NCBI GenBank assembly: GCA_905221605.1
Contig: CAJNDS010002255.1
Span: forward strand, 320,001 to 384,000
DNA from: Symbiodinium natans
Taxonomy: Eukaryota; Sar; Dinophyceae; Suessiales; Symbiodiniaceae
Length of the DNA stretch: 64,000 bases
Direction: 5' to 3'
The position numbers were made by a program, and so were the translations under genes. The notes under the pieces were generated by a model that was not told where the DNA came from, did no database searches, and saw only the letters and a list, made by a program, of their open reading frames with translations. Positions 42,900 to 55,265 of this stretch are shown piece by piece (position 1 is the stretch's first letter; every line of letters begins with the position of its first letter).

Positions 42900-43790
42900 G
42901 CGTCATCGGTTTCTCGTGGCATTCAAGACCCTTAAACGGGGTTAGGAGCGACAGAGGTCGGGATTGGAGGGGGTCATCGGGTGGGTCTGCTGGTTTGACT
43001 CACGTGATTGGGTTTAACCTTGTTTGTGTGGGTTCGGCTGGCTTTGATTGCGTTGGATCGTCCTGCTTTGCCTAGGCAGCCACATAGAAAAGAGGTGGTC
43101 AGACGGTCGCGCAGGTGAAGAATGTGTAATAAGCTATGGCTCTATGGCGTGTGTGTGTTTGGATGGAATTAAGAGACTTGGAGCCAGCTGAGCCAGCTGC
43201 GGGTGCCTTCCTTTAGTAACTTTAGTATTATCGGGCTCAAGGAGGCTTCACATGGCTGCAAGTTATTGGGCATTCAAATTTGAAGCGAGGTTTGAAGCTT
43301 TGGATTTGATGCTTGGAGATCAGGGCCGGCCTCAAAAGTGGCAAGCTATTGCCTTCGGGCTTGAAGCCTCACAGGCCTGGCAGCATCGGAAAAGGCCTTG
43401 TCTGTCAGCGTATGAAATGTCCTGGCTTGATCTGGCACACCCCTTTACCCCATAGAGTCTTCGCAGTGGTGCGCCAGGCCACAAGTGCTGGAGTACTGTG
43501 AGGGTCCAGACTTGCGCGGTGAAATTGAAGCAGAATGACTTCGAAACTGGGACTTGAGACACGTAAGCTTTATTGGTGAAAGCCGCTGCAAGTTTAGAGT
43601 CGCTGGCAACCCACCCCCCCCAACCCACTTCCAGGCCCCGTCCCCCCCCACTTCAATGTTGAGCAGGATGCGATCACATCAAGTTTGGGATCCATGGACT
43701 GAATTTCAACGTTGAAATTGAGGGGCGCAGGGGAGAAGCACCGTGCGTGGAAGCAGGCCCACAAGCTTGAAAACATCGTGAAACCCCCAA
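42900..43790. other. No supported gene
   Basis: Short open frames on both strands without motifs or splice support. Confidence 0.4.
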
Positions 43791-43796
43791 AAGCTC

Positions 43797-44110
43797 CTAT
43801 GGCCTAATTAACTCAAGGCCCATGAAATAGACCGTTAGACTATAGCGAGAAGACATGAGTAGGTAGGTTAGGCCATTGGTTGCGGCATCGGTTAGGCCAT
43901 AGATTACGCCACAGGCGATGAATATTAGGCCATAGGGAAAATTAGGCCATAGGGAAAAACTGCAGCTTGGAAGCCCTCGAAGCCCGTGGAATAACCTGTG
44001 GCCTAACCTATGCCCTAACCTATGGCCTAATGTATTTTTCCTATGGCCTAACCCAGAGGCCATAGGTTAGGCCATAGATTAGGCCATACGTGATGACTTA
44101 GGCCAGAGGG
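43797..44110. repeat. GGCCATAG / CTATGGCC short palindromic repeats
   Basis: Many copies of TAGGCCATAG and its complement TATGGCCTAA in both orientations, so the tract can fold on itself extensively. Confidence 0.85.
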
Positions 44111-44221
44111 AAAAACGACAGATTGGAAGCCGTGATTGTAAATAGAGTCAGGGAATGGGCGCGAGCGAGCTGGTGGAGAGATGCAGCTGCATGCTCACTT
44201 ACGCGGGAAGTGTTCAAGTTT

Positions 44222-44450
44222 GGGCCAACATGGGATGCGTGAAAAACTACGAGAAACCTAGGACGTGTCGGAGTACCCCCATAGCAGGAGGGGCAGGGCC
44301 AGGGCCCTGGGCCAGGGCAGCGACCCAGGTCAACATGGGATGCGTGAAAAACGGCAAGAAACCTAGGACGTGTCGGAGTACCCCCATAGCAGGAGGGGCA
44401 GGGGGCCAGGGCCAGGGCGAGAGGGCCAGGGCCAGTCCAGGGCCTGGTCA
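44222..44450. repeat. 106-bp direct repeat and GGGCCA tract
   Basis: CAACATGGGATGCGTGAAAA begins at 44227 and again at 44333, each followed by CCTAGGACGTGTCGGAGTAC and a GGGCCAGGGCC run. Confidence 0.85.
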
Positions 44451-44459
44451 CACAGAAAT

Positions 44460-45366
44460 GGAAGGGTCAGGGACGGTCTTAGGGCCTCCGAGGAGCCTCT
44501 AATGCAGGACCCGACAATGTGCGCACACAGCCGGGGTGGAGAGTGACGTGATAGAATGCTGACAACTGCTGACTCGGCCTGTGCCTAGCTGCCTAGCTCG
44601 GTTGCCTGGGAAGTGCCACCCTCACAGCTGGTGTCTCTAGCGCAAGTGCGTCGGACCAACCATGGCAAACCCGGCAAGTACCAACAACAATAGCGTTGAA
44701 GTTGGTCTCTAGCCTTCTTCGTTTGCAAGGGCTGTGCTGTAAACAAGTCAACAGCATGAGAGGGAGGATGCTCTCCTAAACTTGGGTTCCAATTTGAGGC
44801 TCCAACCTGGGTGGCCTTGTATGTTCACACAGGAAATCCAAAATCTAGGGCCCGTTTTCGGTGCCCAGAATTTGAGCTGCTTTTGGAACCCATTTGAGTT
44901 CAATAATAATTGAAATTAACTCACAGACAAACAAGATTTTTTCTATTCGATACTGTTTGCATTAACACTCAAGAAAACAAAAAACGCCGTCGACACGCGT
45001 GTTCTTGGCTAAACTTGTCTTTAGCTGGCATTCAAGACAAAGCACTCTTGCATTGTTCGCGTGCGATCTTTCTTGCACTGTTTCTTGCCTTCTTTTTGTG
45101 TCTCCAAATCCACACACCTTTTACCACCCACACACTTCCACACTTGAACAGCCAGCAGAACCCAGCCGACATACACGCAAACGCACCACCCACCAAAGCC
45201 ACTTCCACCCACCAAAGCCACTTTGCACCTACACTCCATGACACACTGCCAAACGCCGAAACCACAATACACCCATTCACAATGAAAAAACAAGGTAAAC
45301 ACACACGGACACTTGCAAGTTTATTGTTTTTCTATTTGGTGTTACTTCTAAGACTCCATGCGTTCC
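44460..45366. other. No supported gene
   Basis: A long plus-strand frame (44910-45404) is rich in His, Thr and Leu, shaped by CA-rich DNA and a foldback arm, and lacks recognisable motifs. Confidence 0.4.
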
Positions 45367-45710
45367 ACCCTTCACCCACACTAAAACTTTTTCTTGCACA
45401 CTAAAGTTAAAGACATGCAAACCAACTCTTTGCAACCACAAATGCTCACACACACACACACACATCCACAACACTCTTCATGCACAGAAAAACAGCCAAA
45501 ACCACAAAATACACATTCTTATAATCTCTTCAGTTCCGATTGCAATTTTCTTTCTTTGTCTTTCTGGTTAATCAACAGCTTACCGGGCTAACAGCACTTA
45601 CCGAAACACTTGTGTGTGTGAGCATTTGTGGTTGCAAAGTGGGTTGGTTTGCGGGTGCATGTCTTTGGCTTCAGTGTGCAAGGACAGTTTTGGTGTGGGT
45701 AAAGGGTGGT
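45367..45710. repeat. Foldback element, about 100-bp arms
   Basis: Arm 45367-45465 (CACCCTTCACCCACACTAAA...AACCACAAATGCTCACACAC) is the imperfect reverse complement of 45605-45710 (GTGTGAGCATTTGTGGTTGC...GTGTGGGTAAAGGGTGG), with about 140 bases between. Confidence 0.85.
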
Positions 45711-45789
45711 ACAGGGGAGGCCCTCGCACGCGAAGCCAGAATTGTTGAGATTTTTCGGAGTCGCGCAAACTGGCAACTTTTGCAAACAT

Positions 45790-47290
45790 GTGTGTGTACG
45801 CGATATTGCAAGGCCTCAGGCCTTCTGAGGCCTCCCGAACCCTCAGTCATGGGGTTTCGAAGCCTTCCGAGGCCTCCCGAGGCCTCACTCATGGGGTTTC
45901 GAGGCCTTTCGAGGCCTCGCGAGGCCTCGACAAAATCCCAAAACCCCTTTAGCTTGCAAGATTACGAGGCCTCGGGGACCCGGGCTTATAATACTATTAG
46001 AGGGGTCCCCGCAAGGCCTCGAGCCCGGACGAACCCTGGCTGCCTTTCTTCATTCATGTGAAAAGAATTTTAAGCCGCAGCCGGCTCCAAGTCCTCTTCA
46101 TTCTCACTCTATTCAAAACATCACGACGGACCTCGAAGGGGCCTCGACCGCTGAAGATGATCCTGCAAAAGCTATTCTTGCTGCCGCAAGTTTTAATTTC
46201 AGACTTCTCGACGGGCCTCAAATAAGGCCTCGATGATCCTGAGCTTTCAAAGATTTCGACGGGCGTGAGAAAGTCCTGAGAAGCCCTCTGCGTGACATTG
46301 CAAGCTGATGTTGGTAGTTGGTAGTCTCCAGCGGGCAAGCAAACAAAATCGCGCCCTGTTCAACTGGAGGAGGCCTCGCACCGGCCTCGGGAGGCTTGGA
46401 AGCCTTCAGCAAAGTCTGAGGCTCGAAGATGATGTTGCGTGTAAGCCAAGTGAACGCTCCCAACCATTTAAACCTCAACATGCACCTCAATGGAGAAGAC
46501 GAACTGACGTTCACAAGGCTTTCGCTGGCATCGGCCTTTCCCTATATCTTCTTCTTCATTGGGCGCATGGCAACTTAAGTTCCGGGCCGGCGCAGCACGC
46601 TTAAATACCTCCGCCGTCCAAAACCCAAGCCCGCCAAAGGTCTCATTCTGCAATGCCGAGCAGGCGACTCTGCGCAACCACAGAAGATGTTGAAGCCACG
46701 TTGGTCAACTTCCCAGAGCTTGAAGCGTGACTCCTTTGCACAGGAAAAACCAACAGACCTGCAGCTCAGCGGAGCTGTCGGGCGACCCCACTTTCAGGCC
46801 CGCAAAACACAAGCAATTCTGGCTTCGCCAGGATGGGCCTCCACAGTTGCAGTTCTGCCTCACTGCAAGATTACAAAGACGCGCATGCAGCTGCTTCGGA
46901 CAAGCCCCGTGCGCTTAGGATGACGCTGTCCAAAGTTACTGGAACAAGGGCAGGGGCGCAGCCCACGAGATCCGGTTGCACGGGCGCAAATTCGGGGCAA
47001 AAAACGGGGCCGTCTCGCGGCCCCAAAAATGGGGCCGCGAAATGGACCCAGTTCCTGCAATACAATTTGAAATTAAATATAGGGGTTGTGAAACCGCGAC
47101 CCCAAAATTGGGGCCACCTGGCGGCCCCAATTTTGGGGCCGCGAATTCTTCTATTTTTAGGCTCATCTCATCTCGCGCTTTCCACTCGGGGCCCACAGAC
47201 AAGTGCTCAAAGCGGAAACCTGAGAACCACGACCGCCGCAGGCAGCTTTCTGGTGGAAGAGATCAACATGAGAGAAACGTGCACAGGGGC
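45790..47290. repeat. GAGGCCTC-rich and GGGGCC palindromic DNA
   Basis: GAGGCCT words recur through 45800-46050 and 46130-46400. Near 47000-47145 repeated GCGGCCCCAA/TTGGGGCCGC words form nested palindromes. Open frames here have no recognised motif and are not annotated. Confidence 0.6.
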
Positions 47291-47292
47291 TT

Positions 47293-48800
47293 TTGCAAGC
47301 TAGACAGGCCATCCAAAAGTCCGTCTCCTTGGGCGATGCACCCATCGTTGAGCAATTCCAAGTCAAATGTCAGGAAGCCCTTTCTGTCCTTCCGAGGGAT
47401 GTTGCTCAGCACTCAAATAGTCGTAAGCTTAAGCAAGCTCAAATGGCGCTCAGAACAGTGCTGCGGAACGCGGCGTGTGTTGAGGCGCAAGGATACCTCA
47501 GACAAAAAGTTGCGAACCACGTACATGAAAGCCAGCTCTGCTCCATCTTGCTTGCTCTAAATCTCCCTCCCAAGAATGTGGCCTCTGACGTTACTCGATG
47601 CTATGCTCTAAGATGGGCGGTTGCCGAGGAAGCCGATGCGTACTTTGTGTACAGGCAATTCGCTTCTAGAGATGAACGATGTAGAGCCTGTCTACGTGAC
47701 AAAAAGGGAAAGGAATTGCGATATGATAATGGATTCGGGCGAAAGCCTATTTGCAAACACTGTCACCTCAACCAGGGCTGCCCCGATGACCTTGCCCAAA
47801 CCATCGGCGGCATGCTACCTTGTTGTGATGCCAGTCAAGCTCCGCTACTGCAAGACGCGGCAATGCCGGACGCCCCACTCAGAACTATCACATATAGAGC
47901 GGCGCAACCACATGAACATCAGTGTGCTTTCATACAGAGCCACTGCCTGCTTTGTGACCGCGGAACAAACACCACTGAACACTGGCTTAATGCATGTGTT
48001 GTTACCAGAGCTCCACTTTTTATTGTATTAGTCACTCTGGGCTATGCTAGCACTGCCTCGTTTGAGTCCCTCTGCCGCAAGGCTCTGCCCATTGCCAATG
48101 CCAACGAAGAGGTTGATCAAAAATTCTGTGCAGTCTTGCTTGCATGGATTGCCACTATTCGCAGGTATGTCATGGAAGAGCGACACATGGGACTATCGTC
48201 GCTCGGCTCAGTTTCCCATACTCGGTGCTTATTAACAGGTTGAAGGATGTGGAGCTTCTGCTCAGGGATGAAGCACAGCAACTGGGCACACACACACCTG
48301 GCTCCAACACCATTCTGGCTCACATTCGACACGCGCTTGATGTTATGATTGGGGATCACAGGCAGCCGGCGGGAGGATTCCGACCGAATTACCACTATGT
48401 GACGGAGCTTTTGGAGAAAAAAATATGCGGCCTTAATGCCGTCCCGGCTGATCTGTATACGCCTGCCACACTACCAACAGCATTGCTAAAGCAAACGAAT
48501 AGCGCCGGACCGTGGAAAAAAGGGCAAGAAGATATGCCTTCCTGGGGCAAGCCCAATTTGTACCCTGATTCTACGGAGTCGGGGTTCTCTGCCAACTCCA
48601 TGCTGGAATCCATCCTCTGCCTAAGCTTTGTGAAGCCAAAGCAGGCCGAAGCGGTTACGCAAGCCGCGGAACTCAAGGCTGTTGTGGGTCCAGCCATCAA
48701 TCTGTTGCTCTGCTTGTTCATGCGCCTTTCCCCGGAAATCTCTGCTGTCTTGTATGCCTGTCGATACTTGGAAGCTTGCCTTTTCAAGTTGAGGGGATAG
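47293..48800 (+). pseudogene. LINE-like retroelement fragment with C-terminal zinc knuckle
   Basis: A 316-codon frame (47293-48243) overlaps a 218-codon frame (48144-48800); together they read as one ORF with a frameshift near 48200. The first carries HCLLCDRGTNTTEHWLNAC, matching the CxxC...TxxHxxxxC knuckle that follows reverse transcriptase in many non-LTR retrotransposons, and a second Cys cluster (CRACLRDKKG...CKHCHLNQGC). The reverse transcriptase itself is absent. The alternative is a host gene of unknown type; the tail after the shift was not recognised. Confidence 0.45.
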
Positions 48801-48959
48801 GTTCCCTATCTGCGCATGCCACCAGGACCCAATTTGCAGCATCTGCTTGCGCGACCGCAACGCAGCCCTGCTGGCAGGTCTTCCAGTATGCTAAAATCGT
48901 GGTACAAATGAAGTTTCTGTTGCGTTCTTAGTGTTCCAGAAGACCAGCTAGGCAAAGAT

Positions 48960-49250
48960 CACATGAGCCTTATGGAAGCATGTCAAACATCCAAGAACTT
49001 CCCTTTAACAGAACCGCCGCACTCTTGGAGCATTGAAGTCTTTAGGACTTTCCTTTTAAACAAGCTAGGGCCACTAAAACGCTACTTTATAAGCCATCAC
49101 CACGGCCTGCTCCACTGGCCCCACCTTTGGCGTCTGCGTTTTTGTTACCTGCCGGGCCTCCGGCTTTCTGTTCAATAGCAAGGCGGGTTTCGCCCGTGCC
49201 ACCTTCTCCTTCACTTGCGGATTAGGACCGCTGGTCTTTCGGGGCTGGGC
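48960..49250. repeat. Interspersed repeat family, copy 1
   Basis: Plus reading VFRTFLLNKLGPLKRYF then CRASGFLFNSKAGFARATF. Closely related copies occur at 53780-53960, 54735-54845 (inverted) and 63690-63990. The minus reading (PQVKEKVARAKPALLLNRKP) is also conserved between copies, so the coding strand is uncertain. Confidence 0.75.
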
Positions 49251-49590
49251 GGGGGCTTGAAGGGGGGCTTGAAGCCCCCTCTTGAAGGGGGGCTGAAGGG
49301 TCGGACCCTTGAAGGGGGCTTGAAGGGGGGGGTGAAGGGGGGGGGGGGGGGAGGCGAAGGGTCGAAGGCTTGAAGGGGGGCTTGAAGGGGGGCTTGAAGG
49401 GGGGGGCTTGAAGGGGGGCTTGAAGGGGGGCTTCAAGGGGGGCTTCAAGGGGGGCTTCAAGGGGGGCTTCAAGGGGGGCTTGAAGGGGGGCTTCAAGGGG
49501 GGCTTCAAGGGGGGCTTCAAGGGGGGGCTTCAAGGGAAGCTTCACAGGGAGGCTTCAAGGAGGGCCTGAAGGGGAGGTTTGAGACGCAAG
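49250..49590. repeat. CTTGAAGGGGGG 12-bp minisatellite
   Basis: GGGGGGCTTGAA and GGGGGGCTTCAA units. A reverse-complement counterpart (CCCCTTGAAGCCCCCC) appears at 50115-50185, beyond the 99-bp repeats. Confidence 0.9.
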
Positions 49591-50079
49591 CCTAAACGTC
49601 GCAAAGAAGGCCCAGGTGCTCGGCCTCGTAAACTGCTCCCTGCAACCCGTGCGAAGCAAGCCCAGTTATTAGGCCGCTTGAACTGCTCCCTGGAACCTCG
49701 CGAACAAGGCCCAGTTAGTGGGCCTCTCAAACTGCTGCCGAAACGTCGCGAAAAAGGCCCAGTTATTAGGCCTCTTAAACTGCTCCCTGAAACCCCTGCG
49801 AAGCAGGCCCAGTTATTAGGCCTCTTAAACTGCTCCCTGGAACCTCGCGAAGAAGGCCCAGTTATTAGGCCTCTTAAACTGCTCCCTGAAACCCCTGCGA
49901 AGCAGGCCCAGCTATTAGGCCTCTTAAACTGCTCCCTGGAACCTCGCGAAGAAGGCCCAGTTATTAGGCCTCTTAAACTGCTTCCTGAAACCTCTGCGAA
50001 GCAGGCCCAGTTATGAGGCCTCTTAAACTGCTCCCTGTACGGGTTTCCGGGAGCAGTTTAAGAGGCCTAGTACCTGGGC
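49590..50079. repeat. 99-bp repeat with terminal hairpin
   Basis: About four units of a 33-codon repeat (plus frame: PAKQAQLLGLLNCSLEPREE) with exact 99-base spacing (49801, 49900). The run ends in a near-perfect hairpin, GCCCAGTTATGAGGCC... at 50004 against ...GGCCTAGTACCTGGGC ending 50079. The coding potential is probably incidental. Confidence 0.8.
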
Positions 50080-50400
50080 CTTCTTCGCGCCGTTTACGCC
50101 CGCGTCTCAAACCCCCCTTTCAAGCCCCCCTTGAAACCTCCCTTTGCAGCTTCCTCTGATCCCCCCTTGAAGCCCCCCCTTGCAGCCTCCCTAGCCTCCA
50201 CTAGAAAACATGGGGTCTTCGGCTTAGCCCCTTGCCACACGCACTCGAGATGGGAGGCGTCGGGTACTCGCAGGCCGAAGCCGCTTCCCCTAGCCTCCCG
50301 CTACAAGACATGGGATTCTTGGCCGAGCCCGTGCCACAACAAAAAAACATATTCAAGCCAAAAACATGCTACTGTACGTCATTGCGTCGTAAAAAGTCTC
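50080..50400. other. No gene; C-rich minisatellite remnants
   Basis: CCCCTTGAAGCCCC words and a TAGCCTCC..GCTACAAGACATGGG direct repeat. Confidence 0.5.
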
Positions 50401-51250
50401 CACACCTCTGATTTTCGAACAATGAAAAACAAAAACAAAACAAGATTTCAGGGGGGTGGAATTTAAACTAAAATCCCTTCTCTCTTCTCCCTTGATTTTT
50501 CGAATAACGAAATACAAAAAACAAAAAAATTCGAGGGGCGTAGAATTTAGAATAACTTCCCTTCTCTCTTCTCCTCGGATTTTTCGAATAATGAAATACA
50601 AAAAACAAAAAAGATTCGGGGGTGGAATTTAGAATACGTTCCCTTCCCTACAACAAGTAAATGGGGGGGGCTGCGCCCCCCCCAACCCCCCCGCTCTTTA
50701 CTTCCAAAAAGTCTCCACTCCTCTGATTCTCGAACAATGAAAGACAAAAACAAAACAAGATTCGAGGGGGGTGGAATTTAAACTAAAATCCCTCTCTCTT
50801 CTCCTCTGATATTTCGAAGAACGAAATACAAAAAACAGAAAAGTTCGAGTAGGACGACAAGAAGCAAGGGGGCATGGATTTTAGAACAATTTTTTTTCCT
50901 TGCTTCTACGGGAGGACGGCTCGAAAGATAATTCTCGACTCCTCTGTCCTTCTCCAGGCACCGCAGGACGACAAAGAACGAGGGGGGGGGGGACTCCTTT
51001 TCTTCGACAGGCTACGCAGAACGACCAAAAAGAAGGGAGGAGGAGAATGTAGGGTGGAATTTAGAACAATTCACTTCCTCTTTCCTCTTCTAGGGGCTAC
51101 AAGTCTCCTCGGGGGGTGAAATCTAGGCTAATCCTTGTTCCTCTCTTTTTCTACGGGCTTCGCAGGACGACGACAAGCAACGAGGGGGGCAAATCTGAGA
51201 AATCTTCTCCTCACTTCGTCGCAGGCGAAGGGGGGGGCCGCAAGCGGGGT
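50400..51250. repeat. About 85-bp tandem repeat with TTCGAATAAT..AAATACAAAAAAC words
   Basis: Five units (near 50409, 50490, 50577, 50725, 50807) each contain GATTTTTCGAA, AAATACAAAAAACAAAAAA and GGTGGAATTTA, with looser copies after 50860. Frames across it are repeats, not genes. Confidence 0.8.
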
Positions 51251-51259
51251 TTCAAGGGG

Positions 51260-52060
51260 GGCCTGAAAGGGGCCTCAGGAACTCCTTGCTGGACCCAAAC
51301 AATGTGGGGTGGCACCCTCCTGGTTTCCCCTCCGAAAGGGTACTAGAGCCCTCCCGCCACGTCAAGGCGGGGGTGCCGTCGGGAGGGAAAAAAGGCCGGA
51401 GCGGCACAAGCGTTAGCGCGGAGCGCGCAAAAGTTCACGCCGCGGCAGTCGCCGGCGAGGGGAGCACGGAGGGAAACGGCTTTGCTGAGTGGCTCGACAA
51501 GGCAGAAGACGTGAAGTTAAATCGGGCAGCGCCCGCAACGCAGGCATGTGAGTTGGATTTGTCACGCGGGGCAGCCGTCACACTGAAAGGAAGACAAGAA
51601 GATACGCGCCGACCGCTACAGTCAGCAGCTGTCCAGTACGATATCTGTAGCGGTCGGGAAGAAGCACTCCTCCCGCCGGTCCCACCGACGACCGAGACTA
51701 AACCGCACGGCTTGGCCGATTGCGATGTCGGGACAAGAGGCCCGTAAGCCGTGCACATAGCGCACCGGCGGACGGCCATCCAGCATGTACTCAACAAGTA
51801 CAAGCTCTGTCGGCGTCTGCCCCCGCGCTGCTGGCAGCGTTTTATAGCCGCTCACTCGACCTTTGAGACGCTCGTCCTGCGGCACATCGGCCGGGTCTCG
51901 CGGCTGGACGCGTCCTGGTCACGCGGGCACGCACAAAGGAGCTGCAGCGGCTACAAGCAGACATACGCAGCAGTCGCTCCTTCCAGGCGGTCCAGGGCCT
52001 GCACCAGGCTGTCGCGGAGAAGAAGTTCAAACTAGAAGGAGCAGACTGAGCAACGCAGCT
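51260..52060 (-). pseudogene. Unassigned minus-strand coding-like fragment
   Basis: RLKGRVSGYKTLPAARGQTP then LVEYMLDGRPPVRYVHGLRA (51622-51880), preceded in another frame by LLRDSLVQALDRLEGATAAY (about 51960-52030). It looks like a real protein fragment broken by a frameshift or short intron. No family was recognised. Confidence 0.35.
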
Positions 52061-52079
52061 GAGGTCCCCACACCCAGTT

Positions 52080-52576
52080 GGTGCAGCCAGCGCGCAGGCT
52101 GGAAGGCACTAAGTCTAAAGCAGGGCCCCGAAGGACCCTACTGCTACACGAAAACTAAGGCAGAGCCCCGAAGGACCCTGCTGCTACACGAAGCCTAAAG
52201 CAGAGCCCCGAAGGACCCTGCTGCAAGTCTAAAGCAGAGCCCCGAAGGACCCTACTGCTACACGAAGCTTAAAGCAGAGGGTCGAAGGACCCTGCTGCTG
52301 CACTAAGTCTAAAGCAGGGCCCCGAAGGACCCTACTGCTACACGAAGGACTAAGGCAGAGCCCCGAAGGACCCTACTGCTACACGAAGCCTAAAGCAGAG
52401 CCCCGAAGGACCCTGCTGCAAGTCTAAAGCAGAGCCCCGAAGGACCCTACTGCTACACGAAGCTTAAAGCAGAGCCCCGAAGGACCCTGCCCTACTGCTA
52501 CACTACGTCTAAAGCAGAGCCCGGAAGGACCCTGCTGCCACACTGACTCTAAAGCAAAGCCCCGAAGGACCCTGCT

Positions 52577-52577
<1 letters not shown>
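52080..52577. repeat. 36-42-bp tandem repeat
   Basis: AAAGCAGAGCCCCGAAGGAC followed by CCTACTGCTACACGAAG, about 13 imperfect units in two alternating lengths. Confidence 0.9.
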
Positions 52578-53355
<778 letters not shown>

Positions 53356-53448
53356 TACTAGTACGACGACTCCGACTACCACAACAACGACTACTATCAC
53401 CTCTTTTACGACCACGACGACGACTGCGACCACCAGTGGAGAATGATC

Positions 53449-53770
53449 AAGAGAAGAGTGGGGGCTTCAAGGGACTCAAGGGCTTGAAGGGCTTGAAGGG
53501 AGCTTGGAGCTTGAAGAGATTTTAAGGGAGCTTGAAGAAACAAAAAGAACACTGATTGATTTTCAACGCAACAAAGGGGTTTTAAGAGAGGCTTGAAGGG
53601 GTCAACCAAAAATGAAAACAAAAAGAGTTTCCCTTGAAGCCCCTCTTGAAGCCCCCTTTGAGCCCCCCTTAAAGCTCTCTTAAAGTCCCCCTTAAAGTCC
53701 CCCTTAAAGCTTCTTGAAGCCCCTCTTCAGCTTTCAAGCCCCCTTAAGCCTTCCCCTTGAATTCCCCCTT
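53449..53770. repeat. Foldback of GGCTTGAAGGG / CCCTTGAAGCC minisatellites
   Basis: G-rich TTGAAGGG units at 53460-53540 and C-rich CTTGAAGCCCC units at 53630-53770 in inverse orientation, the same motif pair as at 49250 and 50115. Confidence 0.75.
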
Positions 53771-53779
53771 GAACTTGAA

Positions 53780-53960
53780 GCCCAACGAAGGCGTCTGCGT
53801 TTTTGTTGCCTGCCGGGCCTCCGGCTTCCTGTTTAATAGCAAGGCAGGTTTTGTCCGAGCCACCTTCTCCTTCACTTGCGGGTTAGGACCGCTGGCGCCG
53901 TACATTCTGATGGCATTCGCGTACTTTCAAATGGCGGCCTGTTCCACCGGAGGGCCAAAT
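53780..53960. repeat. Interspersed repeat family, copy 2
   Basis: GTCTGCGTTTTTGTTGCCTG, then CRASGFLFNSKAGFVRATF on plus, as in the copy at 49130-49250. Confidence 0.75.
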
Positions 53961-54735
53961 AAACAGGCCTTCTGGAAGCAAAGAGTGGCAAGCATTGTGT
54001 TACCTACGGATTGCAGGGTTGGGCTGGATCTTTTGATCAGGCGTGGGCGAAGTAAGAAGAAGCACAAGGTTTTTGGAAAGTTCCCCTTCTACGCCATCAA
54101 AGTGGACTCTCCGGAAAACAGCTCTGTGCCCGTGTAAAGTGTCAGTATGGCGGCAGTGCCGAACTCATGTTTCTGCACAGCATACCGTGCGGATCTTGAA
54201 AAGCCTGGTGTTGAAGCAACCCCAAAACCAGATACTGGGCCCGAAAAACTGCCCGGCCTGCTTGGTATAATGCTGCCACAGCCCAGGGACCCAAGAAGCT
54301 TACACGATTTAAACACCCAACTAAGCAACGCCTTAACAGCTTCTAGTAAAAAAATGTACTGCCACGGCAACCTCAAGAAGCCTAAGTCCTTGACCCTTGC
54401 ACCTTTCCACGGTATGTAGCCATTCCGACTGGCATCCCAGCGTGGAAGGTCGATGAGAAGGAGTTGACGCAAGCCTGTCTGTTGCTCCGCAACACCGCCG
54501 CCGCTGCCCGCCAACTGCTGTTAAGGGAGTCAGCAGCCCTCAGCCCTTGCAGCTGCCCTCTTTACCTTTCCCTTCCAGTCTTGGAAAGAAGGTGCTGTGC
54601 CGTATTGGCAAGTTCAGAAGGCCATTTGGACGATGTGGCGTTGCGGCATGTGGACGCTGTATGCCCACTTTGTGCTTAAAGAACAAATCCACTTGAAAGG
54701 CAGGCCCCTTCCTCTGCAGCGTTAGAATTTTGGCA
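53960..54735 (+). pseudogene. Coding-like fragments of unknown origin
   Basis: Frames KKQAFWKQRVASIVLPTDC (about 53960-54135), LNTQLSNALTASSKKMYCHG (54290-54365) and VPYWQVQKAIWTMWRCGMWT (about 54600-54660) look protein-like but lie in different frames and lack clear splice sites. Possibly a decayed retroelement. Confidence 0.3.
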
Positions 54736-54845
54736 TCTTGTAAGATTCTTGGACGCTGTGACACCGTGGTGATGGCCATAAAGTAGCGTTTAAGGGCCCC
54801 TAGCTTGTTTAAGAGAAAAGTTCTGAAGACCCAATGTTCCAAAAG
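54735..54845 (-). repeat. Interspersed repeat family, copy 3 (inverted)
   Basis: Minus reading WVFRTFLLNKLGALKRYFMA matches copy 1. Confidence 0.75.
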
Positions 54846-54849
54846 TGGT

Positions 54850-55265
54850 GTGGCAGTCCTGCTATGTAAAAGTTTCTAAACAGCACAAACCCAACTTACA
54901 CACAGCTTCGCACTTGCACAGCACTTTCTCGGTCACACAAAGCGACGTGCAGTTGTCCTGCCTTCTTAGTGCTTTCTCAGCTCTCTTGACCTTGAGCCAA
55001 GAGTCAAAAGTAAAACTGGAAAAACCCAGTTGACGCCACCTACGCAAGCTCACTTCTCCTACAAAACAAAATCTCAAGGAAAAACATGCTCGACTGTTCA
55101 GGGAAGACCTGTACGTCCTGGACATACAGTAAGCACGTCAAACATGCGCCTTGGCCAAAAAGGCATCCCGCAGACGTGTCTATACACAGATTTTCACACC
55201 CCCTTTCGGGATGATCTTTTTTTTTTTGTCTCACCTCACTCTCAGATGACGACATCTTCAGATGA
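54850..55265. other. Presumed 3' end region of the copia element; no LTR identified
   Basis: No open frame of interest. Visual comparison with 61190-61620 did not reveal a direct repeat, so LTRs could not be delimited. Confidence 0.4.

Noticed and set aside
44910-45404. 164-codon plus-strand frame with hydrophobic segments
   Set aside because: CA-rich composition, overlaps a foldback arm, no motif.
54990-55005. Spliced-leader relic (CTTGAGCCAA, reverse complement of the dinoflagellate leader 3' end)
   Set aside because: Only ten bases match and the sequence then diverges; expected often by chance.
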